The notes: generated by a model from the sequence alone, not told the origin. 64,000 nt of DNA from CAVZMO01 sp963776195 (GCA_963776195.1 CAVZMO010000013.1:1-64000), one strand, 5' to 3'; numbered from the stretch's first letter, positions 53,854 to 63,907 are shown. Translations and numbers: made by a program.

Positions 53854-55887
53854 ATGACTGCAATGAACCTTAGAGTAGAAGACTTTATGAAGTTTCGAAA
53901 CTGGCCGATTTTTTGGAAGATATCTCTTATGCCTATTCTCTTAGCGGGTCTTGCAATGATAGGCGCCGTAGGTTACGTACTGCCATTGACAAAAGAAAAG
54001 TTTACCCAAGATAAAAAGGAATATGTCTCATCGCCTGTTCAACTGGCATACAGGCTAGTGGCCGAATATGACCAGCGAGCCGCAAAGGGGGAGTTCACCG
54101 TTAGAGAGGCCCAGGAAAAGGCAAAGGAACAGATCAGAAATTTGCGTTACGGTAAAGAGGAAAAGGAGTATATCTGGATCAACGATTCTGAAAAGCTTCT
54201 TGCCCACCCTGTGAAGGATGTTGAGGGGAAAAGCATTTCATTATTCAAAGATCTGGCCGGCAAGTATTTTATGGAGGAAATGGTTAAGCTTGGCAAGGAA
54301 AAAGGTGATGGATTTGTCGAATATGCCTGGCCGAAGACCGAGGGCGAGAAACCTTCGCTGAAAATATCCTACGTCAAATATTACAAGCCCTGGGGATGGA
54401 TATTGGGTTCCGGAGTATATGCCGATGACATCATGAAAACCGTGTGGAAGATAGTGATCGGCATCGGGACAATACTCATAGTGATTTCTGCAGTCGTCAC
54501 GGCAACGACATTCATAGTCGGCGGCGGATTTATATCGAAGCCGGTCAAGCAATATGGGAAGATGATGCAGGGCTTTTCATCGGCCTTGTCCGACGGGAAA
54601 GGCGACTTAAGGGGAAGACTGAATGCAAAGAGCAAAGACGAGATAGGCATGCTTGCCCTGGACATCGACAAGGTTCTTGATGCCTATGGGAAAATGGTAG
54701 AAAATATGATTGTCTCAACTGGTCAGGTGGTGACAACATCAGGCATGTTAAAGGACAAATCGAACAATATGACGAATGGCGCCAGGCAGCAAGCTTCTCA
54801 AGCTCAGCAGATAGCGACCGCCGCCGAGGAAATGAGTCAAACGATAAATGACATAGCAAAAAATGCTTCTTCAGCAGCAGAGACTTCGTCTGAAGCTATG
54901 GAGATGGCCAACAATGGCAAAGAGATATCTCAAGAAGCGGTGAAAGTTGTAAATCATGTGTATGTCTCGACTACAGGGCTTTCCGAGATGATAGATAAAC
55001 TTAATAACAAGGCAGCAGATATAAGCAACATCGTCACTGTAATCAAGGAAATAGCCGACCAGACCAACCTGCTCGCCTTGAATGCGGCTATCGAAGCGGC
55101 GAGAGCAGGGGAACAGGGAAGAGGATTTGCGGTTGTCGCGGACGAAGTTCGCAAACTTGCAGAAAAGACAATTAAGTCTACGGAACAGATAACCTCGGAA
55201 ATACGTTCGATTCAGGATGAATCCGGAGAAACCACCAGAAGGATGACCGAAACGGCAACAGAAGTGGACAAGGCCGACAAATCCATTAAGGCAGTCATGA
55301 ACGCCCTTGAAGGCATGGCAGATGCCGTTACAAGGACTAATGACAAGATAACGCAAATAGCGACAGCTGTCGTTGAGCAATCTTCTGCGGCTGAAGAAGT
55401 CGCAAGGAACATCGAAGACACTTCCACGATAGCGAGGGAAACTGAAAGCCTGGCGGAAGACGTTTTGCAAGGAGCAGACAAAATCGTAAATGTCGTCGAA
55501 GATCTTAAAAAGTCATTTATCGGCTTCAGGACCGCCGGAAGTGCGGCGACCATGCTCGAAGTGGCAAAGGGAGATATCAGGTCATTCATGTATAAAGTGG
55601 GCGACTGCGTCAAAGGCCGCGGGAGCCTCTCGAAGTCCGATCTCGATCCCCGCCAGAGCAGTTTCGGCAAATGGTCTGAAAATGAAGGGCGCGCCAGTCT
55701 CGGACATCTTACAAGCTTCATCAACTTATCGGCAGCGCATGAGAAGATCCATGTTCTCGCCAGGGAGGCGGTCGGAGCGGCTGCGGCTAATGACAGCCGC
55801 GCGGCTGCTTTATACAACGAACTTACCGATGCTGTAAAACAAATACAGGCAGATATCAATATTGTAAAACTCGAAAGCCTTAACTAG
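53854..55887 (+). CDS. Methyl-accepting chemotaxis protein with Cache sensor and degenerate CZB tail
   Basis: 677 residues. Membrane helix ~22-44, periplasmic sCache sensor (EYIWINDSEKLLAHPVKD, GWILGSGVYADDI), second helix ~205-227, HAMP (SKPVKQYGKMMQG) and a signalling domain whose tip reads IADQTNLLALNAAIEAARAG. The last ~110 residues resemble the CZB zinc domain, but the usual cysteine is serine (SSFGKWSENEG) and the first histidine is lacking; the HEKIH pair remains. It sits between rplS and rnhB. Confidence 0.93.
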   Translation: MTAMNLRVEDFMKFRNWPIFWKISLMPILLAGLAMIGAVGYVLPLTKEKFTQDKKEYVSSPVQLAYRLVAEYDQRAAKGEFTVREAQEKAKEQIRNLRYGKEEKEYIWINDSEKLLAHPVKDVEGKSISLFKDLAGKYFMEEMVKLGKEKGDGFVEYAWPKTEGEKPSLKISYVKYYKPWGWILGSGVYADDIMKTVWKIVIGIGTILIVISAVVTATTFIVGGGFISKPVKQYGKMMQGFSSALSDGKGDLRGRLNAKSKDEIGMLALDIDKVLDAYGKMVENMIVSTGQVVTTSGMLKDKSNNMTNGARQQASQAQQIATAAEEMSQTINDIAKNASSAAETSSEAMEMANNGKEISQEAVKVVNHVYVSTTGLSEMIDKLNNKAADISNIVTVIKEIADQTNLLALNAAIEAARAGEQGRGFAVVADEVRKLAEKTIKSTEQITSEIRSIQDESGETTRRMTETATEVDKADKSIKAVMNALEGMADAVTRTNDKITQIATAVVEQSSAAEEVARNIEDTSTIARETESLAEDVLQGADKIVNVVEDLKKSFIGFRTAGSAATMLEVAKGDIRSFMYKVGDCVKGRGSLSKSDLDPRQSSFGKWSENEGRASLGHLTSFINLSAAHEKIHVLAREAVGAAAANDSRAAALYNELTDAVKQIQADINIVKLESLN

Positions 55888-56005
55888 TGTCTCTCCGTAA
55901 ATTAAATACCTTTGTCGTTCCCGCAATGACAAAGGGTGTGCTGTCGGAATCAAATGATCCAGTATCTGATTGACTAAATTAAGGTTTTGCAGTATTCTCC
56001 ATCCT

Positions 56006-56626
56006 ATGAAATCTTTACGATCAGCCTCCCCCAAAAAACCGCTGCCGGGGGGAGAGATCGTACTTGAGTGCGGATGTGATGAGGCTGGGCGGGGATCCGG
56101 CGTAGGGGAGATCTATGTGGGTGCGGTGATCTTGAATCCCGAGTGTCCGATAGGAGGGCTTGCTGATTCAAAGAAATTGAGCGCACGCAAGCGTGAGGCC
56201 CTTTGTGAAAAGATAAAACTTTACGCATTGAGTTGGCGCATCGAAACGGCCAGTCTGGAAGAAATCGAAAGGCTCAATGTTCTTCAGGCCACCCTCCTTG
56301 CAATGAAGCGTGCTGTCGAAGGTTTGAAGATTAAGCCTGACAGGGTCTTTGTGGATGGAAACCATGCGCCCAGGCTGGATGTTCCGGTCGATGCGATTGT
56401 GAAGGGTGACGCTAAAATACCAGCAATAAGCGCAGCCTCGATACTCGCAAAAGTGGCCAGGGATCAGGCAATGGTTGAATACCATGTCCTTTATCCGGAG
56501 TATGGTTTCGATGTGCATAAGGGCTATTTCACTAAAGAGCACGTGGCAGCGCTGCACAAACACGGACCTTGCCCGATTCACCGCAAAACCTACGCCCCCG
56601 TCCGAGAACCGCGTTTATTTATTTGA
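56006..56626 (+). CDS. rnhB: Ribonuclease HII
   Basis: 206 residues from ATG 56006. The GCDEAGRG motif with two catalytic acids, ADSKKLSARKRE, FVDGNHAP and AASILAKVARD are intact. It cuts RNA in hybrids and at single ribonucleotides. In many bacteria it follows rplS directly; here the chemoreceptor gene lies between. Confidence 0.95.
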   Translation: MKSLRSASPKKPLPGGEIVLECGCDEAGRGSGVGEIYVGAVILNPECPIGGLADSKKLSARKREALCEKIKLYALSWRIETASLEEIERLNVLQATLLAMKRAVEGLKIKPDRVFVDGNHAPRLDVPVDAIVKGDAKIPAISAASILAKVARDQAMVEYHVLYPEYGFDVHKGYFTKEHVAALHKHGPCPIHRKTYAPVREPRLFI

Positions 56627-56712
56627 CTTTCTATCGCATTCACAAAAAAAGTTTTTTCAGCGTCATGACACTGGAATTGCCGTTTTGAGTTTTCTTTCTT
56701 AGGTGTAGTTTA

Positions 56713-57376
56713 ATGTACATAGCTATGGACAAAGAAAGAATCGATGAGGCATTGGAGCTGCTGTGGGTTCTGAATGAAGAAGACCATCAGAGCCTTGCCC
56801 GTTTCCGATTGAGCTCTGAAGATGACGATATTGAGGCACTCTTAGGCACTCTGCAGTCCGAAGGGCTTGCGGGCATCTCCGGTGATATCATTAAATTCAC
56901 CGACACGGGCCGCTTACAGGCTAGAGCCCTGATACGAAGGCTGCGCCTGGCGGAACGACTCTTCACCGATGTCTTTGAGATGCGGGAAGATACGGTCATT
57001 GCAGATGCCTGTAAGATGGAACATATTCTCAGTGAAGAGCTTACCGACAGTGTTTGTACATTCCTCGGTCATCCACAAACATGCCCCCACGGCAAGAGGA
57101 TCCCGAGAGGGAGAATGTTGCAAGAAGTATAAAGTGGAAGTGGAGCCTGTGGTAACGAGATTGTCCGAATTCGAGGTCGGTTCAAAAGGAAGGATCACCT
57201 TTATTGTGCCGACAAACCCTTCGAGGCTCAGCAAATTGAATTCATTAGGGATAACTGCCGGAAGCGTCATAAAACTTTTACAGAGAAATCCATCCTATGT
57301 CATCCAGATAGACGAAACAACGGTGGCTGTCGATCCGGAGATCGCAAAAGAAATATATATCAAAAAGGCTGTTTGA
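56713..57376 (+). pseudogene. DtxR-family metal regulator with FeoA-like domain, one frameshift
   Basis: The first frame (ATG 56713) encodes a winged helix (ALELLWVLNEED, FTDTGRLQARALIRRLRLAE) and dimerisation/metal domain (ACKMEHILSEELTDSVCTFL with GHPQTCPHGKRIPRG). Near 57108 the frame breaks; deleting one base gives RGECCKK and continues in the next frame with an SH3/FeoA-like domain (GSKGRITFIVPT, LNSLGITAGSVIKLL) to 57376. A normal DtxR regulator is about this length. Its 3' end overlaps that of nikO (convergent) by 17 bp. Confidence 0.85.
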
Positions 57377-58112
57377 TCTTCAAGTACTGTCTGGATAGAG
57401 GCAACTCGAGATTATTCTCTTCAAGCAAGGGTTCATTTAAAAGTAATTCTTCTGAAGGCCCGTCCGCAACAACTTTGCCGTCTTTTATAATAATGCATCT
57501 TTCACATACATCCAGGATCATGTCGAGGTCATGCGAGGCGATGATTTTGGTATGCTCGAACCCCTTCAGGAGATTAATAAGCTGCCTCCTCGATTTTGGA
57601 TCGAGGTTTGAGGCAGGCTCGTCCATTATCAGGATGTCCGGTTTCATTGCCATGACAGTTGCAATTGCGACAGATCGCTTCTGCCCTTCCGAGAGCCTGT
57701 GAGGTGGCCTGCTGCTGAGGTGAAGGCATCCCACCATCTCAAGGGCCTTTTTTACCCTTTCTTCAACCTTATCTTCAGTTAATCCCAGGTTGATCGGACC
57801 AAAAGCGACATCCTCATAAACAGTGGGCATGAAGAGCTGATCATCAGGTCGCTGGAACACAAAACCGACTTTCCTTCTTATCTCCTGCTTCGTCCCTTTG
57901 CTTAAGGGTACTTCTCCTATGGATATTTCACCCTTTGTCGGAAGGAGATGCCCATTAAGATTGAGAAGAAGTGTTGTCTTCCCGGCCCCGTTTGTACCGG
58001 CTAATCCGACCGCCTCTCCATGGAATATCCTGAAGGATATTCCTTTCAGCGCCTCGGTACCGTCAGGGTAAGAAAAACACACGTCTTTCAGTTCGACAAT
58101 ATGGTGGCTCAT
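57360..58112 (-). CDS. nikO: ECF-type ABC ATPase for nickel/cobalt uptake
   Basis: 250 residues. Walker A GTNGAGKTT, Q-loop FVFQRPDDQLFMPTVYEDVA (ECF-type), signature LSEGQKRSVAIATVM and Walker B ILIMDEPASNLDP. It energises the NikMQ transporter. Overlaps nikQ by 4 bp. Confidence 0.93.
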   Translation of the reverse strand: MSHHIVELKDVCFSYPDGTEALKGISFRIFHGEAVGLAGTNGAGKTTLLLNLNGHLLPTKGEISIGEVPLSKGTKQEIRRKVGFVFQRPDDQLFMPTVYEDVAFGPINLGLTEDKVEERVKKALEMVGCLHLSSRPPHRLSEGQKRSVAIATVMAMKPDILIMDEPASNLDPKSRRQLINLLKGFEHTKIIASHDLDMILDVCERCIIIKDGKVVADGPSEELLLNEPLLEENNLELPLSRQYLKIKQPF

Positions 58113-58918
58113 CTCAATGACCTGCCAAGTGTGCCGCCGATTATATTGACTATGTCAAACTTTCTGAAGATATAAAAAAACGTAATAGAAATCACTGCAA
58201 ATAGGATATCATAATATCTGAATTGGAGTCTCTTAAGTACTCTAATCTCACCTCTGAATCCCCTTGACAACATCGCACGGTAGATCCTTTCCGCCCTTTC
58301 TACGCTTCTGATGAGAAGAACGGAGATAAGCCTTATGAACGTTCTTATTTCCTTTCCTTTACTCCCGAATGATCTTGCCTCCCTTGCCCGTATCATCCGC
58401 AAAGATTCTTCAAGGAGAACAAAAAGATACCTGTAGAGAAAAAGGAGCTGTATCACGAATATTTTTGGCAGCTTCAGCCGTTCAAGAGCTTCACAGATTC
58501 CCGGGAAGGATGTAACGGCTATCAGAAGGAGAGCGGTGCTCACGGTAAGAACGAACTTAACAAGGATCGAAAGAAAAGATATCCAGCCGCCGGTAATCGC
58601 CATCCCAAAAGGCCTGAGCAAAACGTTTGTATCGAGCAAAGGATTGAATATCCCGATAAAGATCGCAAACGGTGATATAAAGAGCACTTTTTTTGCAATC
58701 GCCCTGAAAGGTATGCTTCCTGCAGTAAGCATAAATACAGGATAAAGGAAAAAAGGCATGAGGGCCGACAGTTCGTATTTTGGGAATGAGACAACAAAGA
58801 TGATGAAGATGAAAGATACAAGAATCTTCACCCTCGGGTCGAGTCGGTGAACAAAAGTATTTTTATATGAGAGCGTGTCGAGATACCCTAAATTAAAATA
58901 CTCTGAATCAAAACTCAC
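58109..58918 (-). CDS. nikQ: ECF transmembrane coupling protein (CbiQ/NikQ)
   Basis: 269 residues with five or so membrane helices and the two coupling motifs RMIRAREARSFG and RIYRAMLSRGFRGEIR (A-R-G type). It links the ATPases to the substrate-binding NikM. Overlaps both neighbours by 4 bp. Confidence 0.92.
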   Translation of the reverse strand: MSFDSEYFNLGYLDTLSYKNTFVHRLDPRVKILVSFIFIIFVVSFPKYELSALMPFFLYPVFMLTAGSIPFRAIAKKVLFISPFAIFIGIFNPLLDTNVLLRPFGMAITGGWISFLSILVKFVLTVSTALLLIAVTSFPGICEALERLKLPKIFVIQLLFLYRYLFVLLEESLRMIRAREARSFGSKGKEIRTFIRLISVLLIRSVERAERIYRAMLSRGFRGEIRVLKRLQFRYYDILFAVISITFFYIFRKFDIVNIIGGTLGRSLR

Positions 58919-59958
58919 GCCCTGTCCCTTACTTTCCTCATCCCTTTGATTACAAACCCGAATATGACCACAAGGACAAGTACCATCAATCCCCCTATAA
59001 TACCAGAAAGTGATGTTCCGGGGTCAACTGCAGGCCATGAAGGCGCTTTTTCTTCACCTGCTTTCCCTTCTTTTGCAGGGAATGTGTAATCAGGGAGAAT
59101 GGCTGTTTTTTCCTGCAGTTTTGATAGATTCTCTTTCATCTGATTTTCTTTTTCCGGTATCTCGGGCTTGCCGTAAATCTTTTCAATAGACCATTCAAGT
59201 CCGTCAGGATGGGTTGAGGCAAACCACGAAAAAGCTCCGCCTGTTATCACTGCAAGTATCGACATGACGATCAAAAGCTTTTTCAATGAACCGCCGGAAG
59301 AAGTGTTCTTCACTCCTTCAAGGTTATCGACGATATCAGGCCGCAGGCTTCTCACATATACCACGATTCCCGCCGTGGCAAAACCTTCAATCAGACCAAT
59401 GGCGATATGGATAGGCTGCATAATCAGGAGGAAGGTGCTCAATGGCAATTCAGTGATGCCCGAGAGTTTCGTCTCAAGGACAACAGAAAGAGCCCCCAAC
59501 TGCAGGCCGATAACGACACTGAGTACCGTAGCGAGGGTAATAACCTTATTTGAAGCATTCTTTTTTACGATAGCCCTGTAAATCAGGGGATATCCGATGA
59601 ATGCAGGATAGACTCCGAGGTTCCAGATATTCGCTCCCAAAGCAAGCAGTCCTCCATCTGCGAAAAAAAGGGCCTGTATCATGAGGACCGATGCAATGAC
59701 GAGGAATGATGCATAAGGCCCAAGGAGAATGGCAAGAAGCATCCCTCCGCCGATATGTCCGCTTGAACCGGTCATCGGGATAGTAAAATTGATCATCTGT
59801 CCTGCAAAGATAAACGCCCCGAGGACTCCCATTAAGGGGATCATCTTCTCATCCATCCGCTCCTGTAATTTCTTTGCACAGTATATGATTGTTCCCAGTG
59901 AGCCGGCCCACATAGCGCCGCCCACTACAGGTGATAATAAAGCATCTGCCATATGCAT
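58915..59958 (-). CDS. nikM: Substrate-binding Ni/Co permease NikM with fused NikN-type domain
   Basis: 347 residues. It begins MHMADALLSPVVGGAMW, the N-terminal His-containing metal site of the NikM branch (CbiM usually begins MHIM). Membrane helices fill 1-220. The C-terminus has HPDGLEWSIEKIYG and a last helix, the PDGLE domain of NikN/CbiN, so both parts are fused. Nickel is favoured over cobalt because of the NikM-like start and the nearby hydrogenase; this is inference. Confidence 0.9.
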   Translation of the reverse strand: MHMADALLSPVVGGAMWAGSLGTIIYCAKKLQERMDEKMIPLMGVLGAFIFAGQMINFTIPMTGSSGHIGGGMLLAILLGPYASFLVIASVLMIQALFFADGGLLALGANIWNLGVYPAFIGYPLIYRAIVKKNASNKVITLATVLSVVIGLQLGALSVVLETKLSGITELPLSTFLLIMQPIHIAIGLIEGFATAGIVVYVRSLRPDIVDNLEGVKNTSSGGSLKKLLIVMSILAVITGGAFSWFASTHPDGLEWSIEKIYGKPEIPEKENQMKENLSKLQEKTAILPDYTFPAKEGKAGEEKAPSWPAVDPGTSLSGIIGGLMVLVLVVIFGFVIKGMRKVRDRA

Positions 59959-59970
59959 AATAGTTACCTC

Positions 59971-60758
59971 CTAAAATCTAAAGGTGATTCCGGAAAGCAC
60001 GGCATAGTCCGCTTCTGCCCTATTCAAACCTGCCTTTATACCGAAATCAATATCAAATTTTTCCGTGATGCTATAAACAGCTCCTCCGACCAGGAAGAGA
60101 GGATGGACATTTGATTCCCGGTCGGGGTTTGTTTCACCGCCTATGTTTGCAACAATCCTTAAGGGTTTTGTCAGCCTGTATTCTCCTGCAAGAGAATAAT
60201 GCCAGATGTCCCTGAGTTCTCTTCTGTTCTTTATATACCCCAAATTCAAATGAAGAGTGACCGGCTCTATCTCCTTTGTCGTGATAAAAAAGAGGCTGTA
60301 GCTTGCCTTGCCGTCTCCAAGCCCTTTCCGTTCATCACCTGTGGGGAGAATAATTCCGGGTTTTATTGCAAAGCTCAGACCATCCTTTTCATAAAACCTC
60401 CATTTCAATTCGATGGGTATATCAGCAATACCATCGTCCGTGAGCGTACTTCCGTCAACTTTGGTACTTAAGAACTGATAGGGAGAACCAATAACAATGT
60501 CCATATTTTCCCGTATCCCTGCTGAAAAGGCCGCGTTTAACCCGGTTTCAGAATCTCGACAATTTTTGGAATATTCAAGATTGACTTCGAGTTGAAATTT
60601 TCCTGTACCCTGCGTACCTGTATCATCGGTAATAAGCGGAAGGGCTGCAAAAGAGTTGCTTGCAAAAAGAAGCACGTTGCTACCATCAGAGATAATAAAA
60701 AAGGAGACTTACCGAGACCGCGAAACTTTAAACCTGCTGCCGAACTTTGGAAATTCAT
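59971..60758 (-). pseudogene. Outer-membrane beta-barrel protein of the nickel operon, frameshift in signal peptide
   Basis: From ATG 60758 (AAGGAACC upstream) one frame gives a signal-peptide start (KSPFLLSLMVATCFF). A slip in CTTCTTTTTGC near 60665 moves to the frame of LFASNSFAALPLITDD, which continues to 59971. The mature part (~220 residues) is a beta-rich barrel with alternating pattern, ending in a C-terminal phenylalanine (SGITFRF), as in transporters of the MetA/phenol-degradation class. Placed 13 bp before nikM, it may let nickel through the outer membrane. Confidence 0.75.
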
Positions 60759-60782
60759 ATTGGTTCCTTACTCGCAGCAAAT

Positions 60783-60842
60783 AAAAAAGCCGCGAAAGCT
60801 TATTTTTTGACCTTCTGGCCATTTTTCCAGCCTTCGTGGCTT
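60783..60842 (-). promoter_or_regulatory. Leader with terminator hairpin before the nickel operon (attenuator candidate)
   Basis: On the reverse strand AAGCCACGAA (60833-60842) can pair with TTCGCGGCTT (60787-60796) with one mismatch, followed by a run of T. The loop holds CTGG/CCAG, which can form its own hairpin. The T-run ends 25 bp before the start codon, so the element could switch transcription on or off. No match to a riboswitch class I know well. Confidence 0.55.
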
Positions 60843-60855
60843 GGTTCCTATTCAA

Positions 60856-60885
60856 ACCTTAACATAGGGATGAAATGCCTGTCAA
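60856..60885 (-). promoter_or_regulatory. Promoter candidate of the nickel operon
   Basis: -35 TTGACA (60880-60885) and -10-like TAAGGT (60856-60861) with an 18-bp spacer. It lies between the end of znuB and the leader, on the same strand. Confidence 0.5.
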
Positions 60886-60919
60886 GATTTTTTATCAATC
60901 GTGCAGGATAGGAACTTAT

Positions 60920-61751
60920 TCAACGTCTTCTTTTCTGCAGGGTATTCCGGTATAAGAAGGCCGTTATAAAAAAGATGAAATTCACCATAACAATCGTTGC
61001 TCCTGTCGGAAGATCCAGGAGAAAGGATGCATAAATTCCGGCAATCACCGATAATACTCCGGATAATAGAAGAGAGTATCATGGTGTTTTTAAAGCTCTT
61101 TGCGATCTGGAGGGCTGTTACAGCCGGCAGTATCAGCAAGGCAGAAGTCAGCATAATTCCGACTACCTTCATAGTAAGGACAACGGTTATACCCGTCAAA
61201 AGAACAAGAAGGGAATTGATCTTCCTTACATTGATTCCCGATATCCTCGCAAATTCCTCATCAAAAGTGGTCGAGAAATATTCGTTGTAGAAAAGGAATA
61301 CGACGGAAAGTACAATAACGAAAGGATTATTGAAGTGACAACTTCCGCACTGCTGATCGCCAGAATATTGCCGAACAGAAAGCTGAAGAGGTCGACGTTA
61401 AAGCCGCCCGACAGACTGGCAATGAGTAACCCCTCCTGCGATACCTAAGGAAGATACAATCCCTATTGCCGCATCTCCATAGAGCCTGGCCTTTTGCATC
61501 AGCTTCATAATACCCAGTGAACTTGCCATGACGATCGGAATAGCAACAAAGGAAGGTTCCTGTCTCAGAAGTAAGCCAATCGCAACGCTTCCGAAGGTTA
61601 CATGGGCGAGACCGTCACCGATCAAAGAAAGCCTCCGTAGTACAAGGAGCACACCCAGAATTGAGCACACGAGTGCGATAAACGAGCCTGCGATAAAAGC
61701 CCTTCTGATGAATGAATACTGAAGCGCAGCGAATATATCCATATCAGTCAT
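60920..61751 (-). pseudogene. znuB: Zinc ABC permease ZnuB, several frame breaks
   Basis: N-terminal frame from 61751 (MTDMDIFAALQYSFIRRAFI, GLAHVTFGSVAIGLLL) ends at 61398. The following ~500 bp encode in other frames SLSGGFNVDLFSFLFGNIL, YNEYFSTTFDEEFARISGI and MLTSALLILPAVTALQIA, then LLDLPTGATIV to the stop at 60920. At least three frame changes are needed (near 61420, 61325 and 61070). All pieces lie in the right order. Confidence 0.85.
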
Positions 61752-62472
61752 GCCTGTGGCATATCAGGTGCTGGGTAAATTCACCGAAATAGTGTGTCAT
61801 ATTCTCCGATAAGCAGAAGTTTTCGAAGCTTCCATAAAAGATGATCTTCTTATCGAGATACAGAAGTTTGGAAGCATATTTTCCTATACTCGCGATGTCA
61901 TGGGTAACAAGAATAATTGTCACGTTTTTCCTGAGGTTAAGCTCCCGAAGGACTTGGAAGAAGTTTTCTCTCGCTTCAGGATCAAGAGCTGTTGTCGGCT
62001 CATCAAGGATCAGCAGTTCCGGCTTATTTACAATTGCCCTTGCAACGAGGACCCTTTGCTGCTGTCCGCCCGAAAGCTCACCGATCAATGCATCCTTGAT
62101 ATCGATCACACCAGTCAAAGTCATGGCTTCATCTATCAATGTTTCGCATCATCCTTCAAAATACGTTTTGGAAATCTCTTTTTTGAAAATAATCCTAATG
62201 AAACGATCTCTTTTACGGTTGCCGGGAAATGGGGATTGAAATTTGTCAGTTTCTGAGGCAGATAACCAATTTTATGCCGGTCTCTGAATGCAGACGGGTC
62301 TGTCCCAAACAGACTGACCGTACCATTCTCCGGTCGGCATAAGACCAAGGATGATCTTGATGACAGTGGTTTTGCCCGAGCCGTTCGGCCCTACGAGTCC
62401 AATATAATCGCCTTTTTCTACAGCAAAAGTCACTTCGCTCAGCACTTCAAGCGAGTCCATAGCCGAAAACAT
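61744..62472 (-). pseudogene. znuC: Zinc ABC ATPase ZnuC, two frame breaks
   Basis: Three frames in order: GDYIGLVGPNGSGKTTVIKI (Walker A) from 62472, then IGYLPQKLTNFNPHFPATVK (Q-loop), then GELSGGQQQRVLVARAIVNK and LLILDEPTTALDP (signature, Walker B) to 61744. Frame changes lie near 62345 and 62140. Overlaps znuB by 8 bp. Confidence 0.88.
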
Positions 62473-62502
62473 AAATTTTCCACAGATAAAATTGGGCTCG
62501 TA

Positions 62503-63437
62503 TTATTTGCATTCAAGGCCGACCCTCATGTTTTCAAGATCCTTTTTAAGAATGTCGAAGAAAGAGAGACCTTGCTCAAACTGATCCCTGGACAAATTGT
62601 GAGCGGCATTGAGAAGCAGCATTTTGGCTTTGGTTTCACCGGCGATAGTCTCGGCGATCTTGGGACTGGTCAGTTCTTCGTAAAAAACATATTTGATCTT
62701 GTCCTTTTTGATCTGCTCCACCAGCTTGACCAAATCATTGGCTGTCGGTTCAGCATCCGGCGAGACTCCCTGGGCGGCCAGATACTTCAAGCCGTAGCGC
62801 TTAGCCAGATAACCGAAAGCATAGTGGCCGCCATAGACGATTTCTTTGTCTTTGCAGGTGGCAAGGGTTGTTTTGATATAAGGAATCCAACTCGGTCAGC
62901 TTATTGCTGTAATCGTTCGCTTTCTGTTCATAAAAATCCTTATTAGCACTGTCTTTTAATTGGAATGCTTGCATGATGTTTTTAACCATTATTTTGGCAT
63001 TGTCAAAATCCAGCCAGATGTGCGGATCAAGCGATCCTGCCGGCTCGTCGGCATCGTGGAATACTCCCGGAATCATTTTTGTGCCACGGCTCGCATCTAC
63101 GACGATCAGGTTTTTATTGGCAGCTCCCTTGATGACATCTTCAGCCCATGGCTCCATAAATTTGCCGGTGTATACAAAAACATCGGCTTCGTTGATTTTG
63201 ACAATGTCACTGGGTTTGGGCTCAAACGAATGGGCTTCCACTCCCGGCGGCAAAAGCAAAGATACTTCCGCTTTGTCCGCTCCGATGTTTTTGGCCATAT
63301 CATACAAGTGGGAAGAGCGTTGTTATAACCTTGAGTTTCTTCATCCGGGCAGGTTCTTCACCCCGCTTTGCGCATGCGGAAAAGGAACCGACCAGAATGA
63401 TAACAATGAATAATACAACCAACTGTTTAAATTTCAT
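62503..63437 (-). pseudogene. znuA: Zinc-binding lipoprotein ZnuA, frame breaks
   Basis: The start ATG 63437 gives a lipoprotein signal (VIILVGSFSAC). Family motifs appear in three frames: YDMAKNIGADKAEV, GVEAHSFEPKPSD, PHIWLDFDNAKI, then KEIVYGGHYAFGYLAKRY and YVFYEELTSPKIAETI. Breaks near 63308, 62885 and 62800. The metal ligands His (AHSF), His (PHIW), His (GHYAF) and a distal acidic residue are all encoded. It overlaps the regulator gene by 11 bp. Confidence 0.88.
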
Positions 63438-63900
63438 TTTTCCCTTCTTTCTTGTTCAGGCAATTCCGGCAGTAACCGTTTACCTGAAGGATATGTGAAA
63501 TTACCTTTCCGTTGAGTTTCATTTTCACTTCTTTCTGTAGTTCGTTCAGTGCGCAAAAGTTGATATCTTCAACATTGCGGCAGGAAAGACAAACGAAATG
63601 GTGATGGTGAGACCTGTTCGGACAGAAATAATAATAGAGCTGCCGGTTCGGATGGGTGACCTTTGAGATGATATCCTTTTCCGAAAGCTCCTCTAAATTA
63701 CGGTAGACCGTTGGAAGGCCTATCCTCCCGAATTGTTTTTTCATCTTTTGCCATATTTCCTCCGGGCTCAAATACGATGATTCATTCATCAGGATATCGA
63801 GAAGCGCAAGTCTTTTCGGCGTAATTTTGAGATTTAAGCTTCTCAAAATCTTCGAAAAATCAGCATCTATGGCATCATCTTGTATCTCAGGAGTACTCAT
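63427..63900 (-). CDS. zur: Fur-family regulator, probably Zur
   Basis: 157 residues. Winged helix ITPKRLALLDILMNES and GLPTVYRNLEELSEKDII; metal sites HHHHFVCLSCRNVEDI and YCRNCLNKK with the two CxxC pairs. First gene of the zur-znuA-C-B operon, so zinc control is the natural reading. The gene is unbroken, unlike the transporter genes behind it. The ATG is at 63900. Confidence 0.9.
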   Translation of the reverse strand: MSTPEIQDDAIDADFSKILRSLNLKITPKRLALLDILMNESSYLSPEEIWQKMKKQFGRIGLPTVYRNLEELSEKDIISKVTHPNRQLYYYFCPNRSHHHHFVCLSCRNVEDINFCALNELQKEVKMKLNGKVISHILQVNGYCRNCLNKKEGKNEI

Positions 63901-63907
63901 TTATCTC

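Noticed and set aside
60783..60885. Cobalamin or known NiCo riboswitch
   Set aside because: The leader is only about 70 nt and I could not match the conserved boxes of either class.
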